From Clostridiales bacterium (lineage in GTDB: Bacteria; Bacillota; Clostridia; Oscillospirales; Oscillospiraceae): a stretch of DNA of 42,482 bases. Made by a program: the position numbers and the translations under genes. The stretch is taken from contig SFHI01000012.1 of NCBI GenBank assembly GCA_004555705.1, positions 1-42,482 on the forward strand, read 5' to 3'. Position 1 is the stretch's first letter, and each line of letters opens with the position of its first letter. The notes below the pieces were generated by a model, which saw only the letters and a program-made list of their open reading frames with translations, did not search any database and was not told where the DNA came from. This document shows, piece by piece, positions 1 to 7,803 of the stretch.

Positions 1-192
1 GCCAGCCTCAACGACATGGCCCATAGCGGCGTAGTTGCCCTGGGTGGAGTCGTACTTCAGCAGGTGAGCCAGCATCTTGGGGGAGGTCAGGTCGTTGATG
101 GCGACAACCTCGAAGCCCTCGGCGCCGAACATCTGACGGAAGGCCAGACGGCCGATACGGCCAAAACCATTGATTGCAACTTTAACGGACAT
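1..192 (-). CDS. gap: Glyceraldehyde-3-phosphate dehydrogenase, N-terminal part
   Basis: The gene runs off the left edge; only the first 64 codons are present. The start MSVKVAINGFGRIGRLAFRQ is the Rossmann NAD-binding start of type I GAPDH, with the GxGRIGR dinucleotide-binding loop and an INDL segment. The enzyme oxidises glyceraldehyde-3-phosphate to 1,3-bisphosphoglycerate in glycolysis in the cytoplasm. The ATG is preceded by GGAGG at 201-205 and by a consensus-like promoter at 275-303. Assignment to gap is firm; the catalytic Cys region lies outside the window. Confidence 0.95.
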   Translation of the reverse strand, partial: MSVKVAINGFGRIGRLAFRQMFGAEGFEVVAINDLTSPKMLAHLLKYDSTQGNYAAMGHVVEAG

Positions 193-274
193 GGTAAATT
201 CCTCCATTTCATAATGACTGCTTTTGCAGTAGGAAAACCTTATACCGGGCATATCGATAAGCCCGTACGGATTC

Positions 275-303
275 ATTATACATGATTGCGGTGTTCTTGT
301 AAA
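275..303 (-). promoter_or_regulatory. Sigma-A type promoter of gap
   Basis: On the minus strand TTTACA (303-298) and a perfect TATAAT (280-275) are 17 nt apart. The transcript would start near 268 and carry a leader of about 75 nt before the gap start codon. This fits a highly expressed glycolytic gene. Confidence 0.75.
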
Positions 304-402
304 CTGTGAAAAGTGTCAAAAACATCACGCCAGAATGTGAAATTCCGTACAAAATGCGCACTGTGATGCAGCATAAAGTTCAGGGTAATCCTGTACGCGG
401 AA

Positions 403-513
403 CTGTAGGGGCGGATATCATCCGCCCGCACTGTCTCCGTGACGGAACGCCTCCGTAAAAACGGCTGCGTTCGAAGCCGGAGCGCTGCGGGCGGCTGATA
501 GCCGCCCCTACAG
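403..513. repeat. Module A palindromic repeat without shared ends
   Basis: CTGTAGGGGCGG (403-414) is answered by CCGCCCCTACAG (502-513). Each arm holds its own palindrome: GGGCGGATATCATCCGCCC at 409-427 and GGGCGGCTGATAGCCGCCC at 489-507. The same module occurs near 1984-2095, 8680-8790 and 39752-39868, where it lies between CAAATTGGTGTTTG ends; those ends are absent here. It lies between gap and the MFS gene and stops 4 nt before the MFS stop codon (517-519), so it may act as a terminator-like hairpin for that gene. The rest of the 193-516 gap holds the gap promoter and leader. Confidence 0.8.
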
Positions 514-516
514 GAA

Positions 517-1809
517 TCATGGAGTTATCCGGGCTTTGTTCAGCTTGTCGGCCTTGCAGAATACCAGGAAGCCCAGAATGAAGATGATGACGAGGGTTCC
601 CACGGCCAGGCTCTCGTTCTGCAGCTCCAGGCCGAACACATTCAGTGTTCTCCCGGCGGTGAGCTGGCTGACCACGGCCACCAGCGTGGTGCCCAGGAAG
701 GAAGCGCCCTTGCCGCAGATGTCCATGAGGCCATAGTATTCGCCGCTGCGCTCGGCGGGGATGATTTTGCCCAGATACGACCGGCTGAGGGCCTGAATGC
801 CGCCCTGGAACATGCCCACCAGCACCGCCAGCAGCCAGAACTGCCAGAGGCTCATCAGGAACACGGCGAAGAGGGTGATGCCGGTGTAGGCCGCGATGCA
901 GACCTTGATGAGAAGGCCGGTGTCGAATTTCACGGAGAGCCTGCCGAAGATAATGGCACAGGGGAAGGCCACCACCTGGGTCAGCAGCAGCGCCAGCAGC
1001 AGCCCCGTGGAGTCCAGACCCAGAGCGGTGCCGTAGGCTGTGGCCATGTCGATGATGGTATACACGCCGTCAATGAAGAAGAAAAAGCTCAGCAGGTAGA
1101 TGAAAATGTGCTTCTGATGCCGGACCTCCCGGAAGGTGCGGCCAAGCTGCCGGAAGGTCTCCGCCACCGGGTGGGGGGTGGCCTCCACATAGGCCGTCTG
1201 CTTATACCGGCGCAGCAGGGGAACGGTGCACGCTGCCCACCACACCGTGGTGATGAGGAAGGAGGCGATCATGGCGGCGCTCTGGGTCAGGCCGAAGCTG
1301 TCATGCAGCAGCACCAGCACCAGGCAGAGCACGAAGGGAATCACGCTGCCGATGTAGCCGAAGGCGTAGCCCAGGCTGGACACCCGGTCCATCCGCTCCG
1401 GGGTGGCCACCTCGGGAAGCATGGCGTCGTAGAACACGTTGGCGGAGTTGTAGCCCACCCGGGCGATGACGAAAATCACCAGGAAGCTGAGCCAGGACCA
1501 GGCGGTGCCCAGGGCGGCGCAGCCCAGGGCGCCCAGCATCATGGCAAGCAGGAAGATGGGCTTCTTGTACCCCTTCTGATCCGCCAGGGTGCCGCAGATG
1601 GGCCCGATGAAGGCCACGAGCAAGGTGGCCACGGAACCGGCGTAGCCCCAGTAGGCCAGATACTTGGATTCGTCCAGCCCCGCGGCGGAGGACAGGGCGT
1701 TGAAGTAAATGGGGATCAGGGTGGTCACCAGCAGGATGAAGGCGGAGTTACCGATGTCGTAGAGGATCCAGCTTTTTTCCAGGGGGGTCAGCTTCATTTT
1801 CTCTTTCAT
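517..1809 (-). CDS. MFS transporter, UMF1/Atg22-like
   Basis: A 430-residue polytopic membrane protein. The N-terminus TPLEKSWILYDIGNSAF matches the W-x-LYD-x-xNSAF signature of the UMF1 family of the major facilitator superfamily (related to yeast Atg22), followed by alternating hydrophobic helices consistent with about 12 membrane segments. A conserved loop GTLADQKGYKKP lies between helices 2 and 3, and the A-R-V-G-x-N-S-A-N stretch is also typical. The substrate is unknown; some relatives are suspected to export small metabolites. The start ATG at 1809 is chosen because AAGGAGG sits 10 nt upstream; the longer open frame reads into repeat sequence. No operon partner is evident. Confidence 0.85.
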   Translation of the reverse strand: MKEKMKLTPLEKSWILYDIGNSAFILLVTTLIPIYFNALSSAAGLDESKYLAYWGYAGSVATLLVAFIGPICGTLADQKGYKKPIFLLAMMLGALGCAALGTAWSWLSFLVIFVIARVGYNSANVFYDAMLPEVATPERMDRVSSLGYAFGYIGSVIPFVLCLVLVLLHDSFGLTQSAAMIASFLITTVWWAACTVPLLRRYKQTAYVEATPHPVAETFRQLGRTFREVRHQKHIFIYLLSFFFFIDGVYTIIDMATAYGTALGLDSTGLLLALLLTQVVAFPCAIIFGRLSVKFDTGLLIKVCIAAYTGITLFAVFLMSLWQFWLLAVLVGMFQGGIQALSRSYLGKIIPAERSGEYYGLMDICGKGASFLGTTLVAVVSQLTAGRTLNVFGLELQNESLAVGTLVIIFILGFLVFCKADKLNKARITP

Positions 1810-1861
1810 ATTGAGTGCCTCCTTATGGATGGGTGGAAATGCGGAAACGCAGCGGCGCGGA

Positions 1862-2168
1862 AAATTAATTGACAATTCACAATTGGCAATTGACAATTAA
1901 GGAATCCCTTCGGGATGGATAAAATGCGGAAACCCGGCAGTGCGGCAAATTGGTGTTTGAAGTTTTTGAACACGTTGCGTTGCTACCGTAGGGGCGGATA
2001 TTATCCGCCTGAAACGTTCCGCTTTTTGAGCTTTTCCGTCAGAACGCAGTGCTTTTGTGATCGAAAGGCTGCGGGCGGATAATATCCGCCCCTACGATGA
2101 GAAATCGCCAAACACCAATTTATCTGTCTGAGATGTGACGAAGGCGCTGAATTGTCAATTCGTAATTC
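1862..2168. repeat. Nested repeat: module A element inside split module C
   Basis: From left to right: tandem ATTGACAATT-like units and the hairpin AATCCCTTCGGGAT (1866-1918); CAAATTGGTGTTTG at 1946-1959; a module A core (1984-2095, arms GTAGGGGCGG and CCGCCCCTAC); the inverse end CAAACACCAATTT at 2109-2121; then a remnant GAATTGTCAATT of module C near 2152-2163. This is most simply read as a CAAATTGG-bounded A element inserted into an older C element. It fills the 1810-2170 gap between the MFS and phospholipase genes; I see no gene in it. Confidence 0.75.
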
Positions 2169-2170
2169 CC

Positions 2171-2956
2171 TCAGCCCATGATGGGCGCGAAGTTGCTGCC
2201 CAGGGGGGCGTGGTGGGACAGGCGGGCTTCCAGTTGGCTTGCCAGGGTGGGGAAAAGGGCCTGGGCCTTGGTATACCGATCCAGCAGGGGTTCGTCATAT
2301 TGGGCGGCCAGGGGATCGGCCTGGAGGGGCATGAACTGGTGCCGGACGGTTTCTCCCAGCCGGGGAACGGCCCGCTCCAGAATGCTTCTGGAGAAAAGCC
2401 CGTTTGCACTGAGGGTTTTGGTGACCCAGGTCATGGTACGCATACACCGGGTCATCTGCCTGGCGGTGACAGGGGGGAAGAACCGGGCCATGACCGCAAG
2501 CTCCTGCCGATCCGGCCGCAGGTGGGCGCCTGGGTCCCGCAGGTGCGGAGATGACACGCCGTCCCGCTCCAGCAGGAACCGGTCGAACTCGGTTTCCAGC
2601 TGGGAGTGGGGGCATTTTCCCCCGCTGTCCAGCTCCACGATAAAGGGGTGGCATTGGGAATCCAGGGTATAGTGGGTCAGCAGCCCGAAGAGGTAGGCGG
2701 TTTCCCGGTCGTCGGCGGGGCGGCTCAGCCGGGCGTAGCAGCCCTCGAACAGCTCCGTGCCGGGAATATGGTGGTAAAAACTTGCCAGGGCGTACACTTC
2801 ATCGCTGTGAAGAATGTTGTGGAAGAACAGAGGGTCCGGGCCGTGAAGCCCGGCGTTGTAAAGCTGGGGATGGGCCCCGGCGGTTTTCTGAATCGCCGGG
2901 GGCAGCATGGACAGCATCTGCTGCCCGAAGCGGTAATGGGCGTAAGCAGCGGGCAT
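2171..2956 (-). CDS. Zinc-dependent phospholipase C-family protein
   Basis: A 261-residue protein of the zinc-dependent phospholipase C / S1-P1-like family. It shows the family's spaced His/Asp metal ligands: an early A-x-Y-A-H-Y-R-F-G segment, a-G-L-H-G-P-D-P-L-F-F-H-N, and FGLLTHYTLDSQCHPF. In characterised members such ligands bind zinc ions that hydrolyse phospholipid headgroups. There is no clear signal peptide, so unlike clostridial alpha-toxin it is probably cytoplasmic or surface-associated by another route, and its substrate is unknown. The C-terminal half is rich in charged helices. It stands alone between two repeats. The start ATG has a modest GAGG upstream. Confidence 0.8.
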   Translation of the reverse strand: MPAAYAHYRFGQQMLSMLPPAIQKTAGAHPQLYNAGLHGPDPLFFHNILHSDEVYALASFYHHIPGTELFEGCYARLSRPADDRETAYLFGLLTHYTLDSQCHPFIVELDSGGKCPHSQLETEFDRFLLERDGVSSPHLRDPGAHLRPDRQELAVMARFFPPVTARQMTRCMRTMTWVTKTLSANGLFSRSILERAVPRLGETVRHQFMPLQADPLAAQYDEPLLDRYTKAQALFPTLASQLEARLSHHAPLGSNFAPIMG

Positions 2957-2983
2957 AGGGTAACCTCACAGAAGGGAGATGAG

Positions 2984-3138
2984 AGTTGACAGTTAAGGAG
3001 TCCCTTCGGGACGAATTAATATAATAAGTTCGAATATCGTAACGTTTCCAGATAAAAACAGGGTGTTTTCCTGAATCATTATTTCAATTCCATCCCAGTC
3101 GGGGATACCACAACTGTCCACAGTCCACTGTCAACTGT
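2984..3138. repeat. Module C variant (GTGGACAGTTGACAGT type), inverted copy
   Basis: GTTGACAGTTAAGGAGTCCC begins the left arm, then TTCGGGACGAATTAATATAA, a central stretch with TCGTAACGTTTCCAG, and a right arm that ends in CCACAGTCCACTGTCAACTG. Reverse-complemented, the interior of about 130 bp is nearly identical to the element at 38158-38391. It lies between the phospholipase start and the patB stop and ends 2 nt before the latter. Confidence 0.75.
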
Positions 3139-3140
3139 AT

Positions 3141-4337
3141 TTATGCGTTGAATACGTACTTGTCCATCCGGCGGAAGGCTTCTTCCACGCGGCTTAAGGG
3201 CAGGGCCAGGTTCATGCGCAGGTGGCTTTTTCCGTGGAACCTCCGGCCGTCCTGGACGGCAACGCCCACGGCGTAGCAGGCGGAGAGCACATCGTCCATG
3301 GTTTTTTCATGGTCGCGGCACCACTCGCCGCAGTCCACGAACAGCATATAGGTGCCCTGGGGACGGCTGACGGTGACGCCGGGGAAGTGGTCGCGGATGT
3401 ATCCCACGGCAAAGTCCACGTTGGCGGTGAGCACCTGCCGCAGCTCCTCCAGCCACTGGGCCCCCTCGTCGCTGAAGCCGCCAATCAGGGCGTACATACT
3501 CAGCACATTCATGGAATTGTAGTGGCTGAGGGAGGCCTCCTTCTCCATCCGGTCCCGGAGCCAGTCGTTGTACACGATGCTGTAGCTGCCCACCAGACCC
3601 GCCAGGTTGAAGGTCTTGCTGGGGGCGTACATGGCCACGGTGCGCTGCCTTGCGTCCTCGCTGACGGACTGGGTGGGGATGTGGCGGAAGCCCTCCAGGG
3701 TCAGGTCGGACCAGATTTCGTCGGAAATCACGAACACATCGTATTTTTGGAAGAGCTCCATGGCCCTTTCCAGCTCCCAGCGCTCCCAGACCCGGCCGCA
3801 GGGGTTGTGGGGGGAGCAGAGGATGGCGGTGTGAATCTTTTCCTCCCGGAGCTTTCGCTCCATGTCGTCGTAATCCATGCGCCAGACGCCCTGCGCATCC
3901 TGCACCAGGGGGCTGTGGACCAGCGCGTAGCCGTTGTTCCCCAGGGCGCCGGTGAAGCCCACATAGGTGGGGGAATGGACCAGGATTTTATCTCCCCGGG
4001 AGCAGAGCACGTTCGCCGCGCTGACAACTCCGCCCAGCACCCCGTTGGCGTAGCCGATGTGCTTCGGCTCCAGACCATCCACGCCGTTTCGCACCTTCTG
4101 CCAGCGGATGATGGCGTCGTAATACTCCTGCCGGGGGGAGAAATAGCCGTAGGCGGGATGCTCCGCCCGGGAGATGATGGCCCGGGGGATGGAGGGCACC
4201 GTGGGGAAGTTCATGTCCGCCACCCACATGGGGATTGTGTCGAAGCCGTCCCGGACCTGCCCCGCGCAGGGGGCCGCGTCCACGGCAATGGCGTCCAGAC
4301 CATGGCGGTCCATGATGGTGGAAAAATCGTATCGCAT
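3141..4337 (-). CDS. patB: MalY/PatB-type aminotransferase (C-S beta-lyase)
   Basis: A 398-residue PLP enzyme of fold type I, aminotransferase class I/II, MalY/PatB subfamily. Visible landmarks: the YGYF segment (63-66), the SPHNPCGRVW motif (175-184), SDEIWSDL (205-212) and the PLP lysine in SKTFN (Lys241). Members cleave cystathionine or cysteine conjugates to a thiol, pyruvate and ammonia in the cytoplasm; MalY additionally represses maltose regulons in E. coli, but nothing here shows that role. The start follows AAAGGAG, and a good promoter lies at 4370-4398. The length is normal for the family. Confidence 0.9.
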   Translation of the reverse strand: MRYDFSTIMDRHGLDAIAVDAAPCAGQVRDGFDTIPMWVADMNFPTVPSIPRAIISRAEHPAYGYFSPRQEYYDAIIRWQKVRNGVDGLEPKHIGYANGVLGGVVSAANVLCSRGDKILVHSPTYVGFTGALGNNGYALVHSPLVQDAQGVWRMDYDDMERKLREEKIHTAILCSPHNPCGRVWERWELERAMELFQKYDVFVISDEIWSDLTLEGFRHIPTQSVSEDARQRTVAMYAPSKTFNLAGLVGSYSIVYNDWLRDRMEKEASLSHYNSMNVLSMYALIGGFSDEGAQWLEELRQVLTANVDFAVGYIRDHFPGVTVSRPQGTYMLFVDCGEWCRDHEKTMDDVLSACYAVGVAVQDGRRFHGKSHLRMNLALPLSRVEEAFRRMDKYVFNA

Positions 4338-4369
4338 GGAAAATCTCCTTTATCTGTATCAATGTGCTT

Positions 4370-4398
4370 ATTATAATTTTTCCCCCGGAAAAAAGCAA
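4370..4398 (-). promoter_or_regulatory. Promoter of patB
   Basis: On the minus strand TTGCTT (4398-4393) and perfect TATAAT (4375-4370) are 17 nt apart. The patB ribosome binding site and ATG follow about 25-35 nt downstream. Confidence 0.65.
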
Positions 4399-4460
4399 TA
4401 GGGCAGCGGCGCAAAACCGCCCTTTCCCTGAAAGATTTCCCTGCCGCCCCGGGTTTGGCA

Positions 4461-4489
4461 TTGACAGAAGGTTGGAAGCAATTTATAAT
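4461..4489 (+). promoter_or_regulatory. Perfect-consensus promoter for the pseudokinase gene
   Basis: TTGACA (4461-4466) and TATAAT (4484-4489) are both perfect and 17 nt apart. Transcription would start near 4496, giving a leader of about 300 nt that contains the whole repeat at 4521-4751 before the AAGGAGG of the gene at 4804. Confidence 0.8.
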
Positions 4490-4520
4490 TGTGAAAGAAA
4501 ACCAAAGGAATACGGGCGAT

Positions 4521-4751
4521 AAATTGTTGTTTGAAAGACTGAGGGTTTGCGGAAATACCTTCCCCCGGGGGGAAGGTGCCCCGCAGGGGCGGATGAGGAA
4601 CGGCGACAGTTTCGTTGCCATATGAACTCAAATTGTTCGGAATAAGTCCAAACATGCTGCGTTTTTCCGGACTGCATGGGAAGAAAACAGATTTCGCCGA
4701 TCCTCATCAAAGCCAAGGCGCTCCGCGCTGCAATACTTCAAACAACAATTT
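4521..4751. repeat. Module D element with shared-type inverted ends
   Basis: The ends are AAATTGTTGTTTG (4521-4533) and CAAACAACAATTT (4739-4751), a G-to-T variant of the common end. Inside are CTTCCCCCGGGGGGAAGG, then GTGCCCCGCAGGGGCGGATG, and on the right GATTTCGCCGATCCTCATCA. A sister copy with the same ends lies at 10687-10971. It sits in the transcribed leader of the pseudokinase gene. Confidence 0.8.
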
Positions 4752-4803
4752 ACCTTTCTGCCTCCCCGGAGGGGGGTTCCGTTTGGAAATAAGGAGGGTT
4801 ATT

Positions 4804-6582
4804 ATGGAGCAAAGACTGTGCTATGGGTGCATGGAATTTACCGACCAGCCGGTGTGCCCTCACTGCGGCTGGAGTGCGGAGCAGAACAATAAGAGCCACC
4901 AGCTTCCTGTGGGCACCTATCTGGCGGGCAGATACCAGGTGGGCAGGGCTCTGCGGCAGTCTCCGGCGGGGATTCTCTACCTGGGTCTGGATATTACCCC
5001 GGCGGGGCAGCAGTTTTCCGGCTGGAATACGACTCCGACCAGGACGGTTAACCTGCTGGAATACTACCCCCGGCAGGACGCGCGCAGAAACGGCAGCAAT
5101 GTGGAGCCCGCCGGGGAGTCCTCTGCCCGCCGCTTTGCCGAGGGAAAGGCTCAGTTCAACCGGATTACCCAGCTGCTTGCCGGGGAGAAGGAACTGGCGG
5201 AGGTTTTCGGAGTCCGGGAGGGCTTCGAGGAAAACGGCACCGTCTACCGGGTGATAGAGCAGGTCCGGGGCACCACTCTGGACCGGTATGTCCGGCTGCG
5301 GGGCGGCCCCTTGAGCGCGGAGGAAACCCTCCGGATTCTGGGGCCCGTGCTCCGGGCCGCAGCCGCCGCCCACCGGGCGGGCGCGGCGCACGGCGGCATC
5401 CGGATGGACAGCATCGTCCTGGACCCCATGGGCGGCGCCCGGCTGCAGGGCTTCGGGGAGAACCCCGCAGCCACCGCGCAGCAGGATGTGCTTGATCTTT
5501 GCCGGGTGATCCTGGGCTGCCTGATGGAGGGAGCCGAGGGCCTTTCCGCCTGTCCGGACCAGGTTCCCGGCCTGGCGCCGCGGCAGCTGGCCGCGCTGAA
5601 AACCGGTATGGAGCAAGACCCGCGGAACCGGTTTGCCTCCGCGGGAGCGCTCTGCACGGCTCTGCTGGACGCCGGACAGCAGGTGCCCGGACAGCAGAGC
5701 GTCGGGGGAGGCAGCGCCGGAGGACCGGCCGTGCCCCCAGCGCCCCGTCCGAAGAAGTCCCGGAAGAAGCTCTGGATCGGAATCGGAGCCGCCGCCGGAG
5801 CCTTGGTGCTGGTGTTCCTGGCGCTGCTGGTCTTTGGCGTCCACATCTGGACGGACGCGGACTGCACAAAGCCTCAGACCTGTGTGCTCTGCGGAAAGAC
5901 CGAGGGCAGGGCCTTGGGCCACGATTGGCAGGAGGCCACCTGTGAGACCCCCAGAACCTGTGACCGCTGCGGGGAAACCCAGGGCACGGCTCTGGGCCAC
6001 GCCTGGCAGGAGGCCACCTGTCTGGCTCCCAGGACCTGTGACCGCTGCGGAGAGGTTCAGGGGTCCGCATCGGGCCACAGCTGGCAGGACGCCACCTGCA
6101 CCGAGCCCAAGACCTGCAAGTACTGCGGGGAAACCCAGGGTGCGGCCCTGGGCCATGATTGGGCGGAGGCTACCTACACCACCCCCAGCACCTGCAGGCG
6201 CTGCGGAGAAACCCGGGGCAGTGTCCGGGGCTACCACGAGAGCGTCTCCGGAACCTATGAGCGGTTCTACTCCACCAAGGTCAACGGCTGGTGCCTGAAG
6301 CTGGATGAGCCCGTACTGGGCTGCCGGAAGTTCACTCTGGTGGTGGAGGTCAGCAACATCTCCTACGGCACTCCCGTTGGCAACTGGAAGGCCTTCTACC
6401 GGAATACCAAGGGGGAGTGGATCAACCTTGGCAACTTCAACATGACGGGCACCACCGGCTCGGCGACCTTTACCTTTAATACGCCCGTGGACATCGATTC
6501 GGTGACCGCGGTCTACGACGGAGGCGGCAGCTTCACCTTCAGCGTGGGCTTTGCCATGACGGAGGTCTACGCGGCGGATTGA
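4804..6582 (+). CDS. Membrane pseudokinase with zinc ribbon and Cys-rich repeats
   Basis: A 592-residue protein. Residues 1-25 form a zinc ribbon (C6-x2-C9, C18-x2-C21). Residues 37-300 resemble a bacterial Ser/Thr kinase of the zinc-ribbon type, but the catalytic residues are lost: VAIK reads VNLL (Leu85 at the Lys position), the HRD loop reads HGG (196-198) and DFG reads GFG (216-218). A Pro-rich linker leads to one membrane helix (about 323-349). Outside follow about four and a half repeats of the form TC-x2-CG-x-T-x-G-x-A-x-GH-x-WxEATC (about 350-475) and a C-terminal beta-rich domain (about 480-592). I infer a non-catalytic sensor or scaffold. The start is chosen for AAGGAGG at 4791-4797. 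The nearby PP2C (12007) could be a functional partner, but that is only proximity. Confidence 0.75.
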   Translation: MEQRLCYGCMEFTDQPVCPHCGWSAEQNNKSHQLPVGTYLAGRYQVGRALRQSPAGILYLGLDITPAGQQFSGWNTTPTRTVNLLEYYPRQDARRNGSNVEPAGESSARRFAEGKAQFNRITQLLAGEKELAEVFGVREGFEENGTVYRVIEQVRGTTLDRYVRLRGGPLSAEETLRILGPVLRAAAAAHRAGAAHGGIRMDSIVLDPMGGARLQGFGENPAATAQQDVLDLCRVILGCLMEGAEGLSACPDQVPGLAPRQLAALKTGMEQDPRNRFASAGALCTALLDAGQQVPGQQSVGGGSAGGPAVPPAPRPKKSRKKLWIGIGAAAGALVLVFLALLVFGVHIWTDADCTKPQTCVLCGKTEGRALGHDWQEATCETPRTCDRCGETQGTALGHAWQEATCLAPRTCDRCGEVQGSASGHSWQDATCTEPKTCKYCGETQGAALGHDWAEATYTTPSTCRRCGETRGSVRGYHESVSGTYERFYSTKVNGWCLKLDEPVLGCRKFTLVVEVSNISYGTPVGNWKAFYRNTKGEWINLGNFNMTGTTGSATFTFNTPVDIDSVTAVYDGGGSFTFSVGFAMTEVYAAD

Positions 6583-6598
6583 CCCGATACACACAAAG

Positions 6599-6626
6599 CC
6601 CGGAGCGCTCAGCGCTCCGGGTTTTT
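6599..6626 (+). terminator. Intrinsic terminator after the pseudokinase gene
   Basis: A perfect 10-bp stem CCCGGAGCGC / GCGCTCCGGG with a 3-nt loop is followed by TTTTT, 16 nt after the stop codon. Confidence 0.92.
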
Positions 6627-6653
6627 CACGCGGGTACCACACGGCGGAAGGAG

Positions 6654-7110
6654 AAATTGGCGTTTTGAATTGACAATTAAGGAATCCCTTCGGGATGAAA
6701 AAACAGAAGCACCTGAAAACGTACTTTTATTGCCCCAATGAAAAAATTTGTGTGTTTGAGCATTCCCTCCCCTTGTCTGCATTCCACCGGGGCGCAGGAT
6801 GCACGAATCCCCCAGTTGTTTGACAGTACCTGCTGTAGGGGGCGGTCATGACCGCCCCGCCCGGGTTGCGACAACAAAATGGCAGGTTTTTCTGAAATAC
6901 GTTACAACTCTATCCCATCAGCTTTGCGGTGCGGTCATGCCCGCACCCTACAGATGGCGCGTTATTTCTTTCAGATTTTCAGAAAAATTCAAATCACACA
7001 AGTTTTTTCATGGAACCATTTTATTTCAAAATCGTCCTGGTTATGACATAATAATTGTCAATTGTCAATTTTCAATTGTCAATTCGGCGAAGCCGTTCAA
7101 GCACCGATTT
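6654..7110. repeat. Large module C element with an A-like core
   Basis: The ends AAATTGGCGTTTTG (6654-6667) and CAAGCACCGATTT (7098-7110) are degenerate forms of the shared end. Inside, ATTGACAATTAAGGAATCCC on the left and repeated TTGTCAATT on the right (about 7054-7085) define module C. The centre holds an A-like palindrome, CTGTAGGGGGCGG (from 6833) to CCGCACCCTACAG (to 6953), with internal GGGCGGTCATGACCGCCC. It fills most of the 6583-7139 gap; I see no gene there. Confidence 0.7.
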
Positions 7111-7114
7111 GTCA

Positions 7115-7138
7115 GCCTGCCGGGTTTCCCCGGCGGGC
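7115..7138 (-). terminator. Hairpin directly after phoU
   Basis: GCCTGCCGGG (7115-7124) pairs with CCCGGCGGGC (7129-7138), one pair being a T-G wobble, leaving a 4-nt loop. It lies 1 nt beyond the phoU stop on the minus strand. There is no U-run, so it may be a 3'-end stabiliser rather than a classical terminator. Confidence 0.5.
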
Positions 7139-7139
7139 G

Positions 7140-7790
7140 TTATTCGTTGGTCTCCGGGTGGACGCCGGTGACGGAGAAAATCACCCACTCGGCGATGTTG
7201 GTGGCGTGGTCGCCGATGCGCTCGAAATACTTGGCCACCATGAGCAAATCCAGGGCGTATTCTCCCTCCCCGGGATTCCCGGCGATAAAGTCCAGGATGT
7301 CGCTTTTGATCCGGTTGAAGTAATCATCCACCACGTCGTCGTAGTCCGTGACGGCGGTGGCCAGCTCCAGGTCCTGCCGGACGAAGGCGTTCACGGCCTC
7401 GGTGACCATGTACCGGGCGGCGTTTGCCATCTCCCGGATTTTCAGGTAGTTATCCCCGGCTCCCTGCTTCATTTTGGGCACCAGGTCCACAATGTCCTCC
7501 GCCTGGTCGCCGATGCGCTCCATGTCGGTGATCATCTTCATGGCGGCGCTGATTCTCCGCAGGTCCCCGGCCACCGGCTGCTGGCGCAGCAGCAGCTTCA
7601 GGCAGGTATCTTCAATGGTGCGCTCGCTCTGGTCGATGGAGGCCCCCACCTGGGCCGCTTTCTCCTCCAGCTCCCGGCTGCAGTCCGTCAGGGCTTCGGA
7701 GGCAAGGCCGATGATCTCCTCGCAGGCAGCGCCCATCTGAATCAGCTCCTGGTGGAGATTCTTTAATTGTTCCTGATAGATATCCCGCAT
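7140..7790 (-). CDS. phoU: Phosphate signalling protein PhoU
   Basis: A 216-residue all-helical protein of normal PhoU length made of two three-helix bundles. The two E/D-x3-D metal-binding repeats are visible in AAMKMITDMERIGDQAEDI and MVAKYFERIGDHATNIAEW. PhoU couples the Pst transporter to the PhoR/PhoP-type sensor and dampens phosphate uptake. It is the last gene of pstSCAB-phoU, 13 nt after pstB. AAGGAGG-like sequence precedes the ATG. Confidence 0.95.
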   Translation of the reverse strand: MRDIYQEQLKNLHQELIQMGAACEEIIGLASEALTDCSRELEEKAAQVGASIDQSERTIEDTCLKLLLRQQPVAGDLRRISAAMKMITDMERIGDQAEDIVDLVPKMKQGAGDNYLKIREMANAARYMVTEAVNAFVRQDLELATAVTDYDDVVDDYFNRIKSDILDFIAGNPGEGEYALDLLMVAKYFERIGDHATNIAEWVIFSVTGVHPETNE

Positions 7791-7803
7791 GGTTTATCCT
7801 CCT

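Noticed and set aside
2171..2956. A secreted alpha-toxin-like virulence factor.
   Set aside because: No signal peptide and no C-terminal membrane-binding domain are visible; only the zinc-ligand pattern of the broad family is shared.
3141..4337. A regulatory link of the MalY-like protein to the maltose genes.
   Set aside because: MalY acts on MalT in E. coli, which is absent here; the glucan genes have their own LacI-type regulator and are 11 kb away.
4615..4803. An N-terminal extension of the pseudokinase in the same frame.
   Set aside because: It is translated from the module D repeat; ATG 4804 has a perfect AAGGAGG and starts a zinc ribbon.
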